A DNA stretch of 64,000 nucleotides from assembly GCA_030431875.1 (NCBI GenBank), contig JAUIIG010000001.1:152904-216903 (forward strand), in the 5' to 3' direction. The position numbers and the translations under genes were made by a program. Numbering within the stretch: the first letter of the stretch is position 1; the number at the start of each line of letters is the position of its first letter. Source of the DNA: Alphaproteobacteria bacterium (GTDB lineage Bacteria; Pseudomonadota; Alphaproteobacteria; Sphingomonadales; Sphingomonadaceae). The notes under the pieces are model-generated. The model was not told the DNA's origin. It did not search any database and worked only from the letters and a program-made list of their open reading frames with translations. This document shows positions 8,442 to 16,943 of this stretch, piece after piece.

Positions 8442-9263
8442 CTAGCTGGCATCCTCTTCGGCCCAGTTGAGCTCGCGCAGGTAACGATCGAGATTGTCGG
8501 CTTTCGGCGCATTTCCGCGGAACATCAGCGGCCGGTCGTCGGCGAGGCGATAGCCGCCCTCGGGAGCCGTTTCGACCAGCGCCTCGCAACCGGCCAGCGC
8601 CAGTTTCGAACGCAGGCGCGAGACGTGGACCTCGACGCTGTTCGTCTCCGGCTCATGGTTGATGCGCCAGACATCGGCGAGCAGCTGCTTGCGCGTTACC
8701 CGCTCGCCGGGATTGTCCGACAGCCGCCACAGCAGTCCGAACTCGCGCGGGTGCAGGCCCAGCCAGTGTCCGGCGATCCGGGCGTCGCGGTGGAACAGGT
8801 CCAGCGTCAGCTCGCCAAGGTCGCGCCAGCGCGGCAGCATGCCGAACATGTCCGCCACCCGCTCGGCGCGGGCGTGCAGCTCACGCAGGCTGGTATCGGC
8901 GGACAGGGCCTCGGCCACGCCAAGCGAAAGCAGCTGCGCGCGCTCGGCAGGCTCTTCCACGCCCAGCATCAGCAGGCGCCAGGCGGGACGGTCAGCTTCT
9001 GCCAGGGCATGGCGTTCATGTGCGGCAATGTGACGGGTATCGCAGACGAGCACGTGCCGGCATTCAGCACGGCAGCCGCCCTCGCCGCGGCACAGGTCCC
9101 AGCCGGTGCGGCGCAAGTCCCACTGCTCGGGAGGCTCCTGTGTGCCGGCAATCCACCCGAAAAACGCCAATAGCGACTCCGTCTCTTTGCCCCTTCGAGA
9201 CAAGGCAGCAGTATTGGCAGCCCGATGCAATTGCGTAGTCAACACAATACACCGGGCGGCCAA
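8442..9263 (-). CDS. Winged-helix (OmpR/PhoB-type) regulator with degenerate receiver domain
   Basis: The C-terminal half (about residues 150-240) is a Trans_reg_C domain, with LHPREFGLLWRLSDNPG, VTRKQLLADVW and SVEVHVSRLRSKL, ending PEGGYRL. The N-terminal part has a receiver-like pattern (HVLVCDTRH, RLLMLGV) but no clear acidic pocket or phosphoacceptor aspartate. No kinase gene is adjacent. The start is uncertain: the frame opens with TTG at 9263, and a second TTG at 9170, preceded by GGAG, may be the true start. It sits between the aminotransferase and the transporter-dehydratase pair and could regulate either. Confidence 0.7.
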   Translation of the reverse strand: MAARCIVLTTQLHRAANTAALSRRGKETESLLAFFGWIAGTQEPPEQWDLRRTGWDLCRGEGGCRAECRHVLVCDTRHIAAHERHALAEADRPAWRLLMLGVEEPAERAQLLSLGVAEALSADTSLRELHARAERVADMFGMLPRWRDLGELTLDLFHRDARIAGHWLGLHPREFGLLWRLSDNPGERVTRKQLLADVWRINHEPETNSVEVHVSRLRSKLALAGCEALVETAPEGGYRLADDRPLMFRGNAPKADNLDRYLRELNWAEEDAS

Positions 9264-9276
9264 TGATGGCGGGCGC

Positions 9277-10476
9277 TCAGGTTCCGGCGGTATTCACGCC
9301 CATGTCCTGCAGGTAGCGCTTCACGTTGCGCGCTGCCTGCCGCAGCCGTTGTTCGTTCTCGACCATGGCGATGCGGACGTATCCTTCGCCATCCTCGCCG
9401 TAACCCACGCCCGGTGCCACCGCGACCTCGGCATGGGTAAGCAACTGCTTGGAAAATTCCAGGCTGCCCATCTCCTTGAGCGCGGGCGGCAAGGGTGCCC
9501 AGGCGAACATGGAGGCGGGCGGCGGCGGGATGTCCCAACCGGCGCGGCCAAAGGCTTCCACCATCACGTCACGCCGCTTGTGATACATCTGCCGGTTCTG
9601 TTCGACATAGTCCTGCGGGCCGTTCAGTGCGGCACAGGCGGCGGCCTGGATGGGCGTGAAGGCGCCATAGTCGATATAGCTCTTCACCCGCGTCATGGCC
9701 GCGATCAGCGTCTGGTTGCCCACGGCAAAGCCCATACGCCAGCCGGCCATGCCATAGGTCTTGGAGAGGCTGGTGAACTCGACGGCCACGTCCTTCGCTC
9801 CCGGCACCTGCAGGATCGAGGGCGTCGGCTTGCCGTCGTAGTAGAGCTCCGAATAGGCGAGGTCGGACAGGATCCAGACCTTGTGGAACTTGGCCCAGTC
9901 GACCAGCTTGGCGTAGAATTCGAGGTCCACCACTTCGGCCGTCGGGTTGCTGGGGAAGTTCACCACCAGCACCGTGGGGCGTGGAACGGTGAAGTTCATC
10001 GCCGCTTCCAGCGCTTCCCAGTACTTGTCGTCCGGCGTGGTCGGCACCGAGCGGATCGAGGCCCCGGCGATGATGAAGCCGAAGGTGTGGATCGGGTAGC
10101 TGGGATTGGGCGCCATGATCGTGTCGCCCGGCGCAGTGATCGCCGTGGCAAGGCTGGCGAGGCCCTCCTTGGAGCCGAGCGTCACCACCACTTCGTTCTC
10201 AGGGTCGAGCTCGACCCCGAAGCGGCGCTCGTAATAGTTGGCCTGGGCCTTGCGCAGGCCGGGGATGCCCTTCGACTGCGAATAGCCGTGGGCGTCGGGC
10301 TTCTGTGCCACCTCGCACAATTTGTCGATGACATGCTTGGGCGGCGGCTGGTCGGGATTACCCATGCCAAGGTCGATGATGTCGCGACCTTCCGCTCGCG
10401 CGGCCGCTCGCATCGCGTTCACTTCGGCGATGACATAAGGCGGCAGTCGCTTGATGCGGTAAAATTGGTCGTCCAT
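9277..10476 (-). CDS. alaC: Class I/II aminotransferase, AlaC-like (glutamate-pyruvate type)
   Basis: About 399 residues from the ATG at 10476 (MDDQFYRIKRLPPYVIAEV), which has AGAAGGA upstream. PLP-fold class I features are present: DLGMGNPDQPPP near residue 40, VVTLGSKEGL, PNPSYPIH, the PSNPTAEVV segment and the Schiff-base lysine in SLSKTYGMAGWRMGF. The N-terminus and GNPD motif match the AlaC/YfdZ group that makes alanine from pyruvate and glutamate; the related LL-diaminopimelate aminotransferases are an alternative. It is transcribed away from phaC. Confidence 0.8.
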   Translation of the reverse strand: MDDQFYRIKRLPPYVIAEVNAMRAAARAEGRDIIDLGMGNPDQPPPKHVIDKLCEVAQKPDAHGYSQSKGIPGLRKAQANYYERRFGVELDPENEVVVTLGSKEGLASLATAITAPGDTIMAPNPSYPIHTFGFIIAGASIRSVPTTPDDKYWEALEAAMNFTVPRPTVLVVNFPSNPTAEVVDLEFYAKLVDWAKFHKVWILSDLAYSELYYDGKPTPSILQVPGAKDVAVEFTSLSKTYGMAGWRMGFAVGNQTLIAAMTRVKSYIDYGAFTPIQAAACAALNGPQDYVEQNRQMYHKRRDVMVEAFGRAGWDIPPPPASMFAWAPLPPALKEMGSLEFSKQLLTHAEVAVAPGVGYGEDGEGYVRIAMVENEQRLRQAARNVKRYLQDMGVNTAGT

Positions 10477-10637
10477 CGTATCCTTCTCTGGTTGATCCCG
10501 CATTATTGCAGGCAGGGCCTCTCTGAATGAAACAAAGGCGCAGTGCAACGCGGCATCAACGCATGATCTGCTAAGGGCCTATGAGTTTGCGGCCTCAGGC
10601 TCCCAATTGTCACAATTCCGATTATAAGGGCCGCGAG

Positions 10638-12500
10638 ATGGCCAAAGACCCCAAGAACGGCAACGAAGCCGCGGATATCTTCACCGAAATGCTCCGCATG
10701 CAGGGCGAGGCCGCGCGTCAGATGATGCAGACCTTCGCCCCGCAGGCTGCCGACAAGGTGCCCGACGAAAGTGCGATCGACGCCATGGGGCAGGCGATGA
10801 TGGAGTTCCAGCAGACCTGGCTGCAGTTCTGCCTGCCCGAAAACGAACGCCCCGCGCCCATGCTCTCGAGCCCCGCCAATTGGATGGAGGCCATGCGCCA
10901 GTGGACCTCTGCCATCCCCATGCTCGATCCGCAGGCGCAGCAGCAGATGTGGGCCGATGGCATGCAGCTATGGCAGGACTTGCTGACGAAATATTCCGAA
11001 GCAGGGGAGGGCGAGGAAGCCCAGCTGCCATTCAAGGATCGCCGTTTCGCCGACAAGGCCTGGCGTGACCAGCCGGTCTTCGCGCTGATCCACCAGACCT
11101 ACTTGTTGTTTGCCGAGCGGCTGGCGCAGAACATCGACCATGCCGAGGGGCTAAGCGAGGAAGACCGCGCCAACCTGCGCTTCGCCACGCAAGGCGTGCT
11201 CGATGCGATGAGCCCGGCCAACTTTCCGCTGATGAACCCGGTGGTGCTGGAACGCACGATGGAGACGCGCGGCGAGAACCTGGTGCGCGGGCTGGAACGC
11301 CTGACCGCCGATCTCGAGCGCGGCCAGCTCACCCACACCGACACCAGCAAGTTCAAACTTGGAGAGAACGTCGCCACCACGCCCGGCAAGGTGATCTACG
11401 AGACCGAGCTATTCCAGCTGATCCAGTATTCGCCCACCACCGAAGAGGTGATGGAGACGCCGCTGCTGATCTTCCCGCCGTGGATCAACCGTTTCTACAT
11501 CCTCGACCTCAACGAGAAGAAGAGCTTCGTGCGCTGGGCGGTGGACCAGGGCATTACCGTGTGCCTCGTGTCCTGGCGTTCGGTAGACGAAAGCCTGACC
11601 CATATTGATTGGGACGACTACTTCCGCGCGCAAATGGAAGCGATCGACGTGGTGATCGAGCGGCTGAAGGTGCCGAGCGTGCACGCCATTGGCTATTGCG
11701 TTGCGGGCACCACCTTGGCGGGAACGCTGGCCGTGCTCGCGCGGCGCGGACAGGCGGACAAGGTGAAAAGTGCCACCTTCTTTACCGCACAGGTGGACTT
11801 CGAGCACGCGGGCGACCTCAAGCTGTTCGTTGACGACGGGAAGCTGGAATTCATCCGCCAGGCTTCGAAGGGCGGCTACCTCGACGGGCGCTACCTTGCT
11901 GCCACCTTCAACATGCTGCGCGGGTCGGACTTGATCTGGAACTACGTGGTCAACCACTACCTGCTGGGCGAGGACTATCCGGCCTTCGACCTGCTGTTCT
12001 GGAACGGCGATGTCACCAACCTGCCGGCCAAGTGGCACGCGGCGTACCTGCGCGACCTGTACAAGGACAACCTGATGGTGGTGCCGAATGCGCTGGGCGC
12101 GGACGGCACCGAGATCGACCTGCGCCTGATCAAGACGCCGTGCTACATCCAGGCGGGGCGTGAGGATCATATCGCCCCTCCGCAAAGCGTGTTCGAGGCG
12201 CTGAAGCATTTCAGCGGCGACAACCGCTTCGTCATGGCCGGCAGCGGCCACATCGCCGGCGTGGTCAATCCGCCTTCCGCCAATAAGTACCAGTACTGGA
12301 CCAATGACGGCGAGTTCGCCTCGCTGGAAGAATTTGTTGCCGGGGCATCCGAGCATCCCGGCAGCTGGTGGCCAGACTGGCTGGCCTGGCTCGAATCGCA
12401 GGATGGCAAGCGCGTCAAAGCCAAGGGGCGGCGCAAGCCGGGCAGCAAGTCCAACCCGGCAATCGAGGATGCTCCGGGCCGCTATGTAAAGACGCGCTAG
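10638..12500 (+). CDS. phaC: Class I poly(3-hydroxyalkanoate) synthase PhaC
   Basis: 620 residues, the usual length for class I synthases. The ATG at 10638 is chosen because the protein becomes recognisable there. It polymerises (R)-3-hydroxyacyl-CoA at the granule surface. The lipase-like box GYCVAGT carries nucleophile Cys about 354. The catalytic Asp about 510 lies in AGREDHIAPP and His about 538 in GSGHIAG, in the expected order. PhaC N-terminal domain and alpha/beta-hydrolase features are both present. The phasin gene follows on the same strand after its own promoter. No phaA, phaB or phaR gene is visible nearby. Confidence 0.95.
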   Translation: MAKDPKNGNEAADIFTEMLRMQGEAARQMMQTFAPQAADKVPDESAIDAMGQAMMEFQQTWLQFCLPENERPAPMLSSPANWMEAMRQWTSAIPMLDPQAQQQMWADGMQLWQDLLTKYSEAGEGEEAQLPFKDRRFADKAWRDQPVFALIHQTYLLFAERLAQNIDHAEGLSEEDRANLRFATQGVLDAMSPANFPLMNPVVLERTMETRGENLVRGLERLTADLERGQLTHTDTSKFKLGENVATTPGKVIYETELFQLIQYSPTTEEVMETPLLIFPPWINRFYILDLNEKKSFVRWAVDQGITVCLVSWRSVDESLTHIDWDDYFRAQMEAIDVVIERLKVPSVHAIGYCVAGTTLAGTLAVLARRGQADKVKSATFFTAQVDFEHAGDLKLFVDDGKLEFIRQASKGGYLDGRYLAATFNMLRGSDLIWNYVVNHYLLGEDYPAFDLLFWNGDVTNLPAKWHAAYLRDLYKDNLMVVPNALGADGTEIDLRLIKTPCYIQAGREDHIAPPQSVFEALKHFSGDNRFVMAGSGHIAGVVNPPSANKYQYWTNDGEFASLEEFVAGASEHPGSWWPDWLAWLESQDGKRVKAKGRRKPGSKSNPAIEDAPGRYVKTR

Positions 12501-12538
12501 CCAGCCAAGCTACTGAAAAACAAGCAGGTCACAGCGTT

Positions 12539-12601
12539 TTGTGCACTGCAACATAATCCTTGACTTCGCATGTGCACAAACATATATTGTGCATCGCAAC
12601 A
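12539..12601 (+). promoter_or_regulatory. Phasin promoter with paired PhaR-like operator repeats
   Basis: TTGACT (12560-12565) and TATATT (12583-12588) are separated by 17 bp, a good sigma-70 promoter. It is flanked by two near-identical 15-mers: TTGTGCACTGCAACA at 12539-12553 and TTGTGCATCGCAACA at 12587-12601, matching at 13 of 15 positions, 48 bp apart. The second overlaps the -10 element. The spacer also holds the palindrome TGTGCACA. TGC/GCA-rich repeats upstream of phaP are the known binding sites of the PHA-sensing repressor PhaR in other proteobacteria. Binding here is inferred. Confidence 0.65.
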
Positions 12602-12652
12602 AAGGGTCGTGAGTGGTTCATGACCGTAATCGAAGCGTGCAAGCGAGGACAT

Positions 12653-13363
12653 ATGGCTACCTCCAAGACCGACAGCGCCGAGAAGGCCTATGCAGATGCT
12701 GCGGAAGCAGCGCCTGCCCCGGCTGCCAAGAAGGCACCGGTGAAAAAGGCTGCTCCGGCCAAGAAGGCCCCTGCCAAGAAGGCTCCGGCCAAGAAGCCGG
12801 TTGCGAAGAAGCCCGTCGCCCGCAAGCCCGTGGCAAAGAAAACTCCCGCTCCCAAGCCGGCAAAGGCCCCTGCCAAGAGCGAAGCGAGCGTTACCCAACT
12901 CAAGGAAAAGATCATGGCTACCAAGACTATGGATTACACCTCCGCCTTCACCGACACGATGTCCGATGCTGTCGCGGAAATGCAGAGCAAGGCCCAGGCC
13001 GCTTACGACAAGAGCACCGAAGCGATGACGGAAATGACCGAATTCGCCAAGGGCAACGTCGAAGCTGTCGTCGAAAGCGGCAAGGTCATGGCTGAAGGTG
13101 TGCAGGGCATGGGCCAGAGCTTCGCTGACGAAGCCAAGAGCGCCTACGAAACCGCCACGGCCGACCTGAAGGAAATGGCCGCGGTGAAGAGCCCGACCGA
13201 ACTGTTCCAACTGCAGGGCAAGATCCTGCGTCGCAACTTCGATGCGATGGTCGCCATGACCTCGAAGAGCACCGACGCTTCGATGAAGCTCGCCAACGAC
13301 GTGTTCGCCCCGATTTCGGGCCGCGTGAACCTGGCCGCCGAAAAGCTGTCCAAGGTCGCCTAA
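12653..13363 (+). CDS. phaP: Phasin with lysine/alanine/proline-rich N-terminal tail
   Basis: 236 residues from the ATG at 12653, which follows GCGAGGA; earlier in-frame starts overlap the promoter. Residues about 25-85 are a basic low-complexity tail built from AKKAP/PAKK-type repeats. From about residue 95 comes an amphipathic helical phasin domain (MDYTSAFTDTMSDAV ... LFQLQGKILRRNFDAMVAMTSKSTD), which would coat PHA granules. Basic PAKK tails occur in the nucleoid-binding granule proteins PhaF and PhaM, so this phasin may tether granules to DNA. Position downstream of phaC and the promoter repeats support the role. Confidence 0.85.
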   Translation: MATSKTDSAEKAYADAAEAAPAPAAKKAPVKKAAPAKKAPAKKAPAKKPVAKKPVARKPVAKKTPAPKPAKAPAKSEASVTQLKEKIMATKTMDYTSAFTDTMSDAVAEMQSKAQAAYDKSTEAMTEMTEFAKGNVEAVVESGKVMAEGVQGMGQSFADEAKSAYETATADLKEMAAVKSPTELFQLQGKILRRNFDAMVAMTSKSTDASMKLANDVFAPISGRVNLAAEKLSKVA

Positions 13364-13381
13364 GCGAACCAACAAGTTTCA

Positions 13382-13412
13382 GATCGCCATCTCCTCCTCT
13401 CCCTTGGCGATC
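13382..13412 (+). other. 3' UTR hairpin with pyrimidine-rich loop after the phasin gene
   Basis: Perfect 8-bp arms GATCGCCA and TGGCGATC enclose the 15-nt loop TCTCCTCCTCTCCCT. The loop contains anti-Shine-Dalgarno-like CTCCTCCTC. It sits 19 bp after the phasin stop and 9 bp before a second strong hairpin. The layout resembles small RNAs with exposed CCUCCUCCC-type loops in other alphaproteobacteria. It could also be only a 3' stabilising hairpin. Confidence 0.4.
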
Positions 13413-13420
13413 AGACAACG

Positions 13421-13446
13421 GGCCGGGTAGCGCAAGCTGCCCGGCC
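13421..13446 (+). terminator. Probable terminator hairpin of the phasin transcript
   Basis: Arms GGCCGGG and CCCGGCC extend through inner pairs to a GCAA tetraloop, giving about 11 bp of stem. There is no immediate T-run; a TTTTT stretch comes about 18 nt later. It ends the phasin transcript or stabilises its 3' end, ahead of clpS. Confidence 0.5.
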
Positions 13447-13566
13447 TGAATGTTATCTGGCATGTTTTTGGCGGATGCTGCGCCGCGCTTAACCAGCCTC
13501 GCTAACCCATAATCTGCACCAGCGGTCTTGCAGCCTGCGCATTTGATACGATATTCGGCCCTCGCA

Positions 13567-13965
13567 ATGACCAGACCAATCGCCTCTGCCACCGTCCAGG
13601 ACTGGACGATCCACGCTGCCGACGAAGACGGCGGGGATAGTGGTGCGGGCGATGACGGTAGCAATGCCGGCGGCCAGGTTGGCGTCGCCACCCGTACCCG
13701 CGCCAAGCCGAAGAAGCCCAGCCAGTACAAGGTGCTGCTGCTGAACGACGACTATACCCCGATGGAATTCGTGGTGATGGTGCTGAAGCGCTTCTTCCGC
13801 ATGGACCTGGAGGAGGCCACGCGGGTGATGCTCCACGTCCACCAGCGCGGCGTCGGCGTCTGCGGCATCTTCCCCTTCGAGGTTGCCGAAACCAAGGTAA
13901 ACCAGGTGATGGACTGCGCGCGCGAGAACCAGCACCCGCTGCAATGCACGCTGGAAAAGGCGTGA
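13567..13965 (+). CDS. clpS: ClpS adaptor for the ClpAP protease
   Basis: 132 residues from the ATG at 13567. A flexible acidic and glycine-rich N-terminus of about 50 residues precedes the ClpS core: [24 protein letters not shown], the helix with [25 protein letters not shown], and a C-terminal [20 protein letters not shown] and the HVHQRG segment are hallmark residues for N-degron binding. ClpS hands N-end-rule substrates to ClpA. clpA, often adjacent in alphaproteobacteria, is not in this window. Confidence 0.95.
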   Translation: MTRPIASATVQDWTIHAADEDGGDSGAGDDGSNAGGQVGVATRTRAKPKKPSQYKVLLLNDDYTPMEFVVMVLKRFFRMDLEEATRVMLHVHQRGVGVCGIFPFEVAETKVNQVMDCARENQHPLQCTLEKA

Positions 13966-13974
13966 GCGTCCGGC

Positions 13975-15549
13975 CTAGTCGCTGCCCGAAATAGCCCTCG
14001 CCTTGTTGTCTGCGATCAGCACAGCACAGGTGGACGTCTCCACATCTCGACGCGCTTCCGTCATCACAGCCTCGGCAAAGGTGGTGGCAGTCGAGAATGT
14101 CTGCCTGAACTGGGCGGGGTCCGCCAGCAGGTCGCGTGAAATCGGTGAGCCATCGAACGGCACGAAGTAGCTTGCGAGCAGCATCAGGATTTCGCGCTGT
14201 TCGTCATCCGACAAGACGAGGTCCGTGCTTGTGGTGCCGTCCACCGTTTCTGTCGATGCACTCTCAAACAGCCTCATGAAGGACAGGGCGGCGTTGAAAG
14301 CCTGCTGTTCTGCCAGATCACGTTGTTCCGTTGCCAGAGGCAACAGCTCGCACCGGAGATTGGTATCGTCGGCATGCGGCACGTATGATGAATAGAGGTT
14401 CGCACGCTCGCTGACGTTGTTCCAAGCTTCTGCCAATTGCGCGTTCCAACTCACGGCGCGGGCATCGACAATCTCGTCCTGGATGCGATCGGCAATGATA
14501 TTCAGTGGCTGGTCGCGGTTGGATATTGACGCTTCGAAGCTGGTGTTGAACGCATCAAACGAATTGAGGACGTAGTTCGAGGCCTGCGTACCGGCCGGAT
14601 GCTTGATCACGTTGACCGTGAAGTAGGTATGATCGGCCAAGGCGACAGGCTGGCTGTTCCGCATGAAATACACGCGCCCGGTTTCGTGATCGAGCCGATA
14701 GTCATTCCAAGGCAGTTCGGTCGTTCGCGCTTCGTTGCGCATGATGACATAGCGTCCTTCTTCGAACGGCGAAGACGGCTGCTGCGCACCGGTTGTCCCG
14801 GGGTCGAGGACCATGCGATATTCGAAGATCATGTCATCGTGGTTTTGCTGCAGCAAGGCAGCGCCCAGATCCAGCAGGGTGTCGGTGGCTCCGCCTGGCA
14901 AGAAGTCCCCCGTCGATCCGAGGTCTGCGAGACGTCCGAGGAGCGCCTGCGTTGGGCCACTGGTACGGTCCAGTTCGACGACGATCAGCTGAATCCCGAT
15001 GGGATTTCCGGAATAGGCCACCGGGGCCTGCAGGGGAATGTTCGAGAAATTGAGGTCTTGATGCTCGAAGACGTCTTCGCTGAAATATACCACCTTTGCC
15101 TGGGTAAGATCGGTCGGGTCGAGGAACTGCGGGTTCGCCGAGCCGAACTCGAACACATTGGCGAGGACCACGATCTCGCCGGTTGGCCGGAAAGGATTGC
15201 CCGAGCCGCTAGGGCGACTGAAGGGAAATGGAAGCTCCGAAATGTCTGCGATGACGCCGCGGTCGAGCCGGATCGAATAGACATCACCCGTCAGGATAGG
15301 ACGGCCAAAACCGGAATTTTGGCGATCGAGTCTTGATTCCAGCATCGGCCTGCAGGGCCCTGCTGCTGTCTCTCCAGATGCAACGCCATAGGTGCCGATG
15401 CAATTAGCGCTGTAGGTCGCTGCGGCTTGCGCCACATCACCCGCTGGATCGGCCCTGCGGAAAGTTATCTCGCCAGTATTCGTCGCTGCGCATCCTGCCA
15501 GGGTTGCCGCCGATACGACACACGCCAGGATTTGTTTGCCAGAAGCCAT
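13975..15549 (-). CDS. Unrecognised lipoprotein
   Basis: 524 residues. The N-terminus MASGKQILACVVSAATLAGC is a lipoprotein signal with lipobox LAGC, so the mature protein would start at Cys20 and be membrane-anchored. I recognise no domain. The middle contains repeated beta-like segments (GEIVVLANVFEFG, GRVYFMRNSQPVALADHTYFTVNV) and the end is helical and acidic. The body has few further cysteines. Its base composition looks less GC-rich than its neighbours. It converges on clpS and is divergent from lptF, with no operon partner. Confidence 0.6.
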   Translation of the reverse strand: MASGKQILACVVSAATLAGCAATNTGEITFRRADPAGDVAQAAATYSANCIGTYGVASGETAAGPCRPMLESRLDRQNSGFGRPILTGDVYSIRLDRGVIADISELPFPFSRPSGSGNPFRPTGEIVVLANVFEFGSANPQFLDPTDLTQAKVVYFSEDVFEHQDLNFSNIPLQAPVAYSGNPIGIQLIVVELDRTSGPTQALLGRLADLGSTGDFLPGGATDTLLDLGAALLQQNHDDMIFEYRMVLDPGTTGAQQPSSPFEEGRYVIMRNEARTTELPWNDYRLDHETGRVYFMRNSQPVALADHTYFTVNVIKHPAGTQASNYVLNSFDAFNTSFEASISNRDQPLNIIADRIQDEIVDARAVSWNAQLAEAWNNVSERANLYSSYVPHADDTNLRCELLPLATEQRDLAEQQAFNAALSFMRLFESASTETVDGTTSTDLVLSDDEQREILMLLASYFVPFDGSPISRDLLADPAQFRQTFSTATTFAEAVMTEARRDVETSTCAVLIADNKARAISGSD

Positions 15550-15680
15550 TGATACCCCCCTATGATCATTGACTATTTCTGTTTCACAGAACTGACTGGC
15601 ATATGCAAGTTGGGCAGGCTTCGCTTACGGTGTTGTAATCGACCCTACCGAACTTGGAATTTGTGTTGTAGAGGCTCCCC

Positions 15681-16943
15681 GTGTCTCCCTTCATCACCGC
15701 CACAGATCGCTATATCTTCAAGCTTGTGCTGGTGCCGATGATCGGCATCTTCCTGCTCGCCGCAAGTTTGCTGCTATTGGAAAAGATGCTGCGGCTGTTC
15801 GATTTCGTGGCGGTCGAGGGCGGGCCCATCGGTGTCGTCTTCGAAATGCTGATGAACCTGGTTCCCGAATATGCGGGGCTTGCCATCCCGCTGGGGCTGA
15901 TGCTGGGCATCCTGCTCGCCTTCCGCAAACTGGCCATGTCGTCGGAGCTCGACGTGATGCGGGCGGTCGGCTGGTCCTACAACCGGCTGCTGCGCGTGCC
16001 CTACCTGATGACGATCGGCCTGATGGCGCTCAACTTCGCCATTGTCGGCTTCATCCAGCCGCAGGCCCGCTTTGCCTACGAGGAAATGGAATTCGAACTG
16101 CGCTCGGGGGCGCTGGGCGCTTCCATCAAGGTTGGCGAGTTCAACACCATCGAAGACCGCATGGCCCTGCGCATCGAGGCGAGCGAGGATGATGGCCGCC
16201 GACTGATGGGCATATATGCCCGTGTTGCCGATGACGAGGGGCAGGTGCTATCGATCTCCGCGCGCGAAGGCCGCTTCCTCGCCAACCGCGAAGATCGCAA
16301 CACCATTGTCCTGCGGCTCGTCGACGGAGTGATCGTCCACGACGTGGTGGAAGGCACTCCGCGCGTGCTTAGCTTCAGCCAGCACGACTTGCCCATCGAC
16401 TTGCCCGCGCTGCAGGAATTCCGCGACCGCGGCGAGGATGAACGCGAATATATCCTGCCCGAACTGCTGGAGATCGGCTGGAGCCCCGAAAGCACCGCCG
16501 ACGAGCGCGTCGCCAGCCAGGCCAATTTCAACTACCGCATGGTCGAAGTGGTGATGATGATCATGCTGCCGCTGCTGGCCGTGGCGCTGGGCATCCCGCC
16601 CAAGCGGTCGACCAGCTCGCTCGGCATCTTCCTGTCGATCGTGATCGTGGTCGCCTATCACAAGATCAACCAGTACGGTGCCGAGGTGGCTGAGATCGGG
16701 CGGATCGACCCGTTCCTGGCCTTGTGGGGGCCCTTTGCCGTGTTGTTCTGCCTGATCGCGTGGATGTATTATCAGGTGGCCTATGTGCCTGGCGGACAAG
16801 CCATTGGCTATCTGGACGCGCTCTATGCCAAGGTCGCGCGCCGGATCGCCAAGCTGCTGGGCCGGGACAAGCTGCGCGGGATCGTGCCGGACGAGGAACT
16901 GGACCTGATGGAAGAAGAGCAGGGGGCGCCCAGTGCTGCTTGA
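15681..16943 (+). CDS. lptF: LPS export permease LptF
   Basis: 420 residues with a GTG start at 15681 (ATDRYIFKLVLVPMIGIFLL). It is a YjgP/YjgQ-family protein with membrane helices at the N-terminus and three near the C-terminus flanking a periplasmic beta-jellyroll (about residues 130-260). Conserved early segments include LVPEYAGLAIPLGLMLGILLAF and ELDVMRAVGWS. LptF pairs with LptG and LptB to lift LPS from the inner membrane to the periplasmic bridge. lptG follows with an 11-bp overlap. Confidence 0.93.
   Translation: MSPFITATDRYIFKLVLVPMIGIFLLAASLLLLEKMLRLFDFVAVEGGPIGVVFEMLMNLVPEYAGLAIPLGLMLGILLAFRKLAMSSELDVMRAVGWSYNRLLRVPYLMTIGLMALNFAIVGFIQPQARFAYEEMEFELRSGALGASIKVGEFNTIEDRMALRIEASEDDGRRLMGIYARVADDEGQVLSISAREGRFLANREDRNTIVLRLVDGVIVHDVVEGTPRVLSFSQHDLPIDLPALQEFRDRGEDEREYILPELLEIGWSPESTADERVASQANFNYRMVEVVMMIMLPLLAVALGIPPKRSTSSLGIFLSIVIVVAYHKINQYGAEVAEIGRIDPFLALWGPFAVLFCLIAWMYYQVAYVPGGQAIGYLDALYAKVARRIAKLLGRDKLRGIVPDEELDLMEEEQGAPSAA

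Noticed and set aside
10530..10637. A second PhaR-like site upstream of phaC
   Set aside because: GTGCAACGC near 10543 shares only a fragment of the motif and lacks the spaced repeat.
13975..15549. Rightward genes inside this span
   Set aside because: Open frames on the plus strand are antisense to the lipoprotein and lack ribosome sites and recognisable products.
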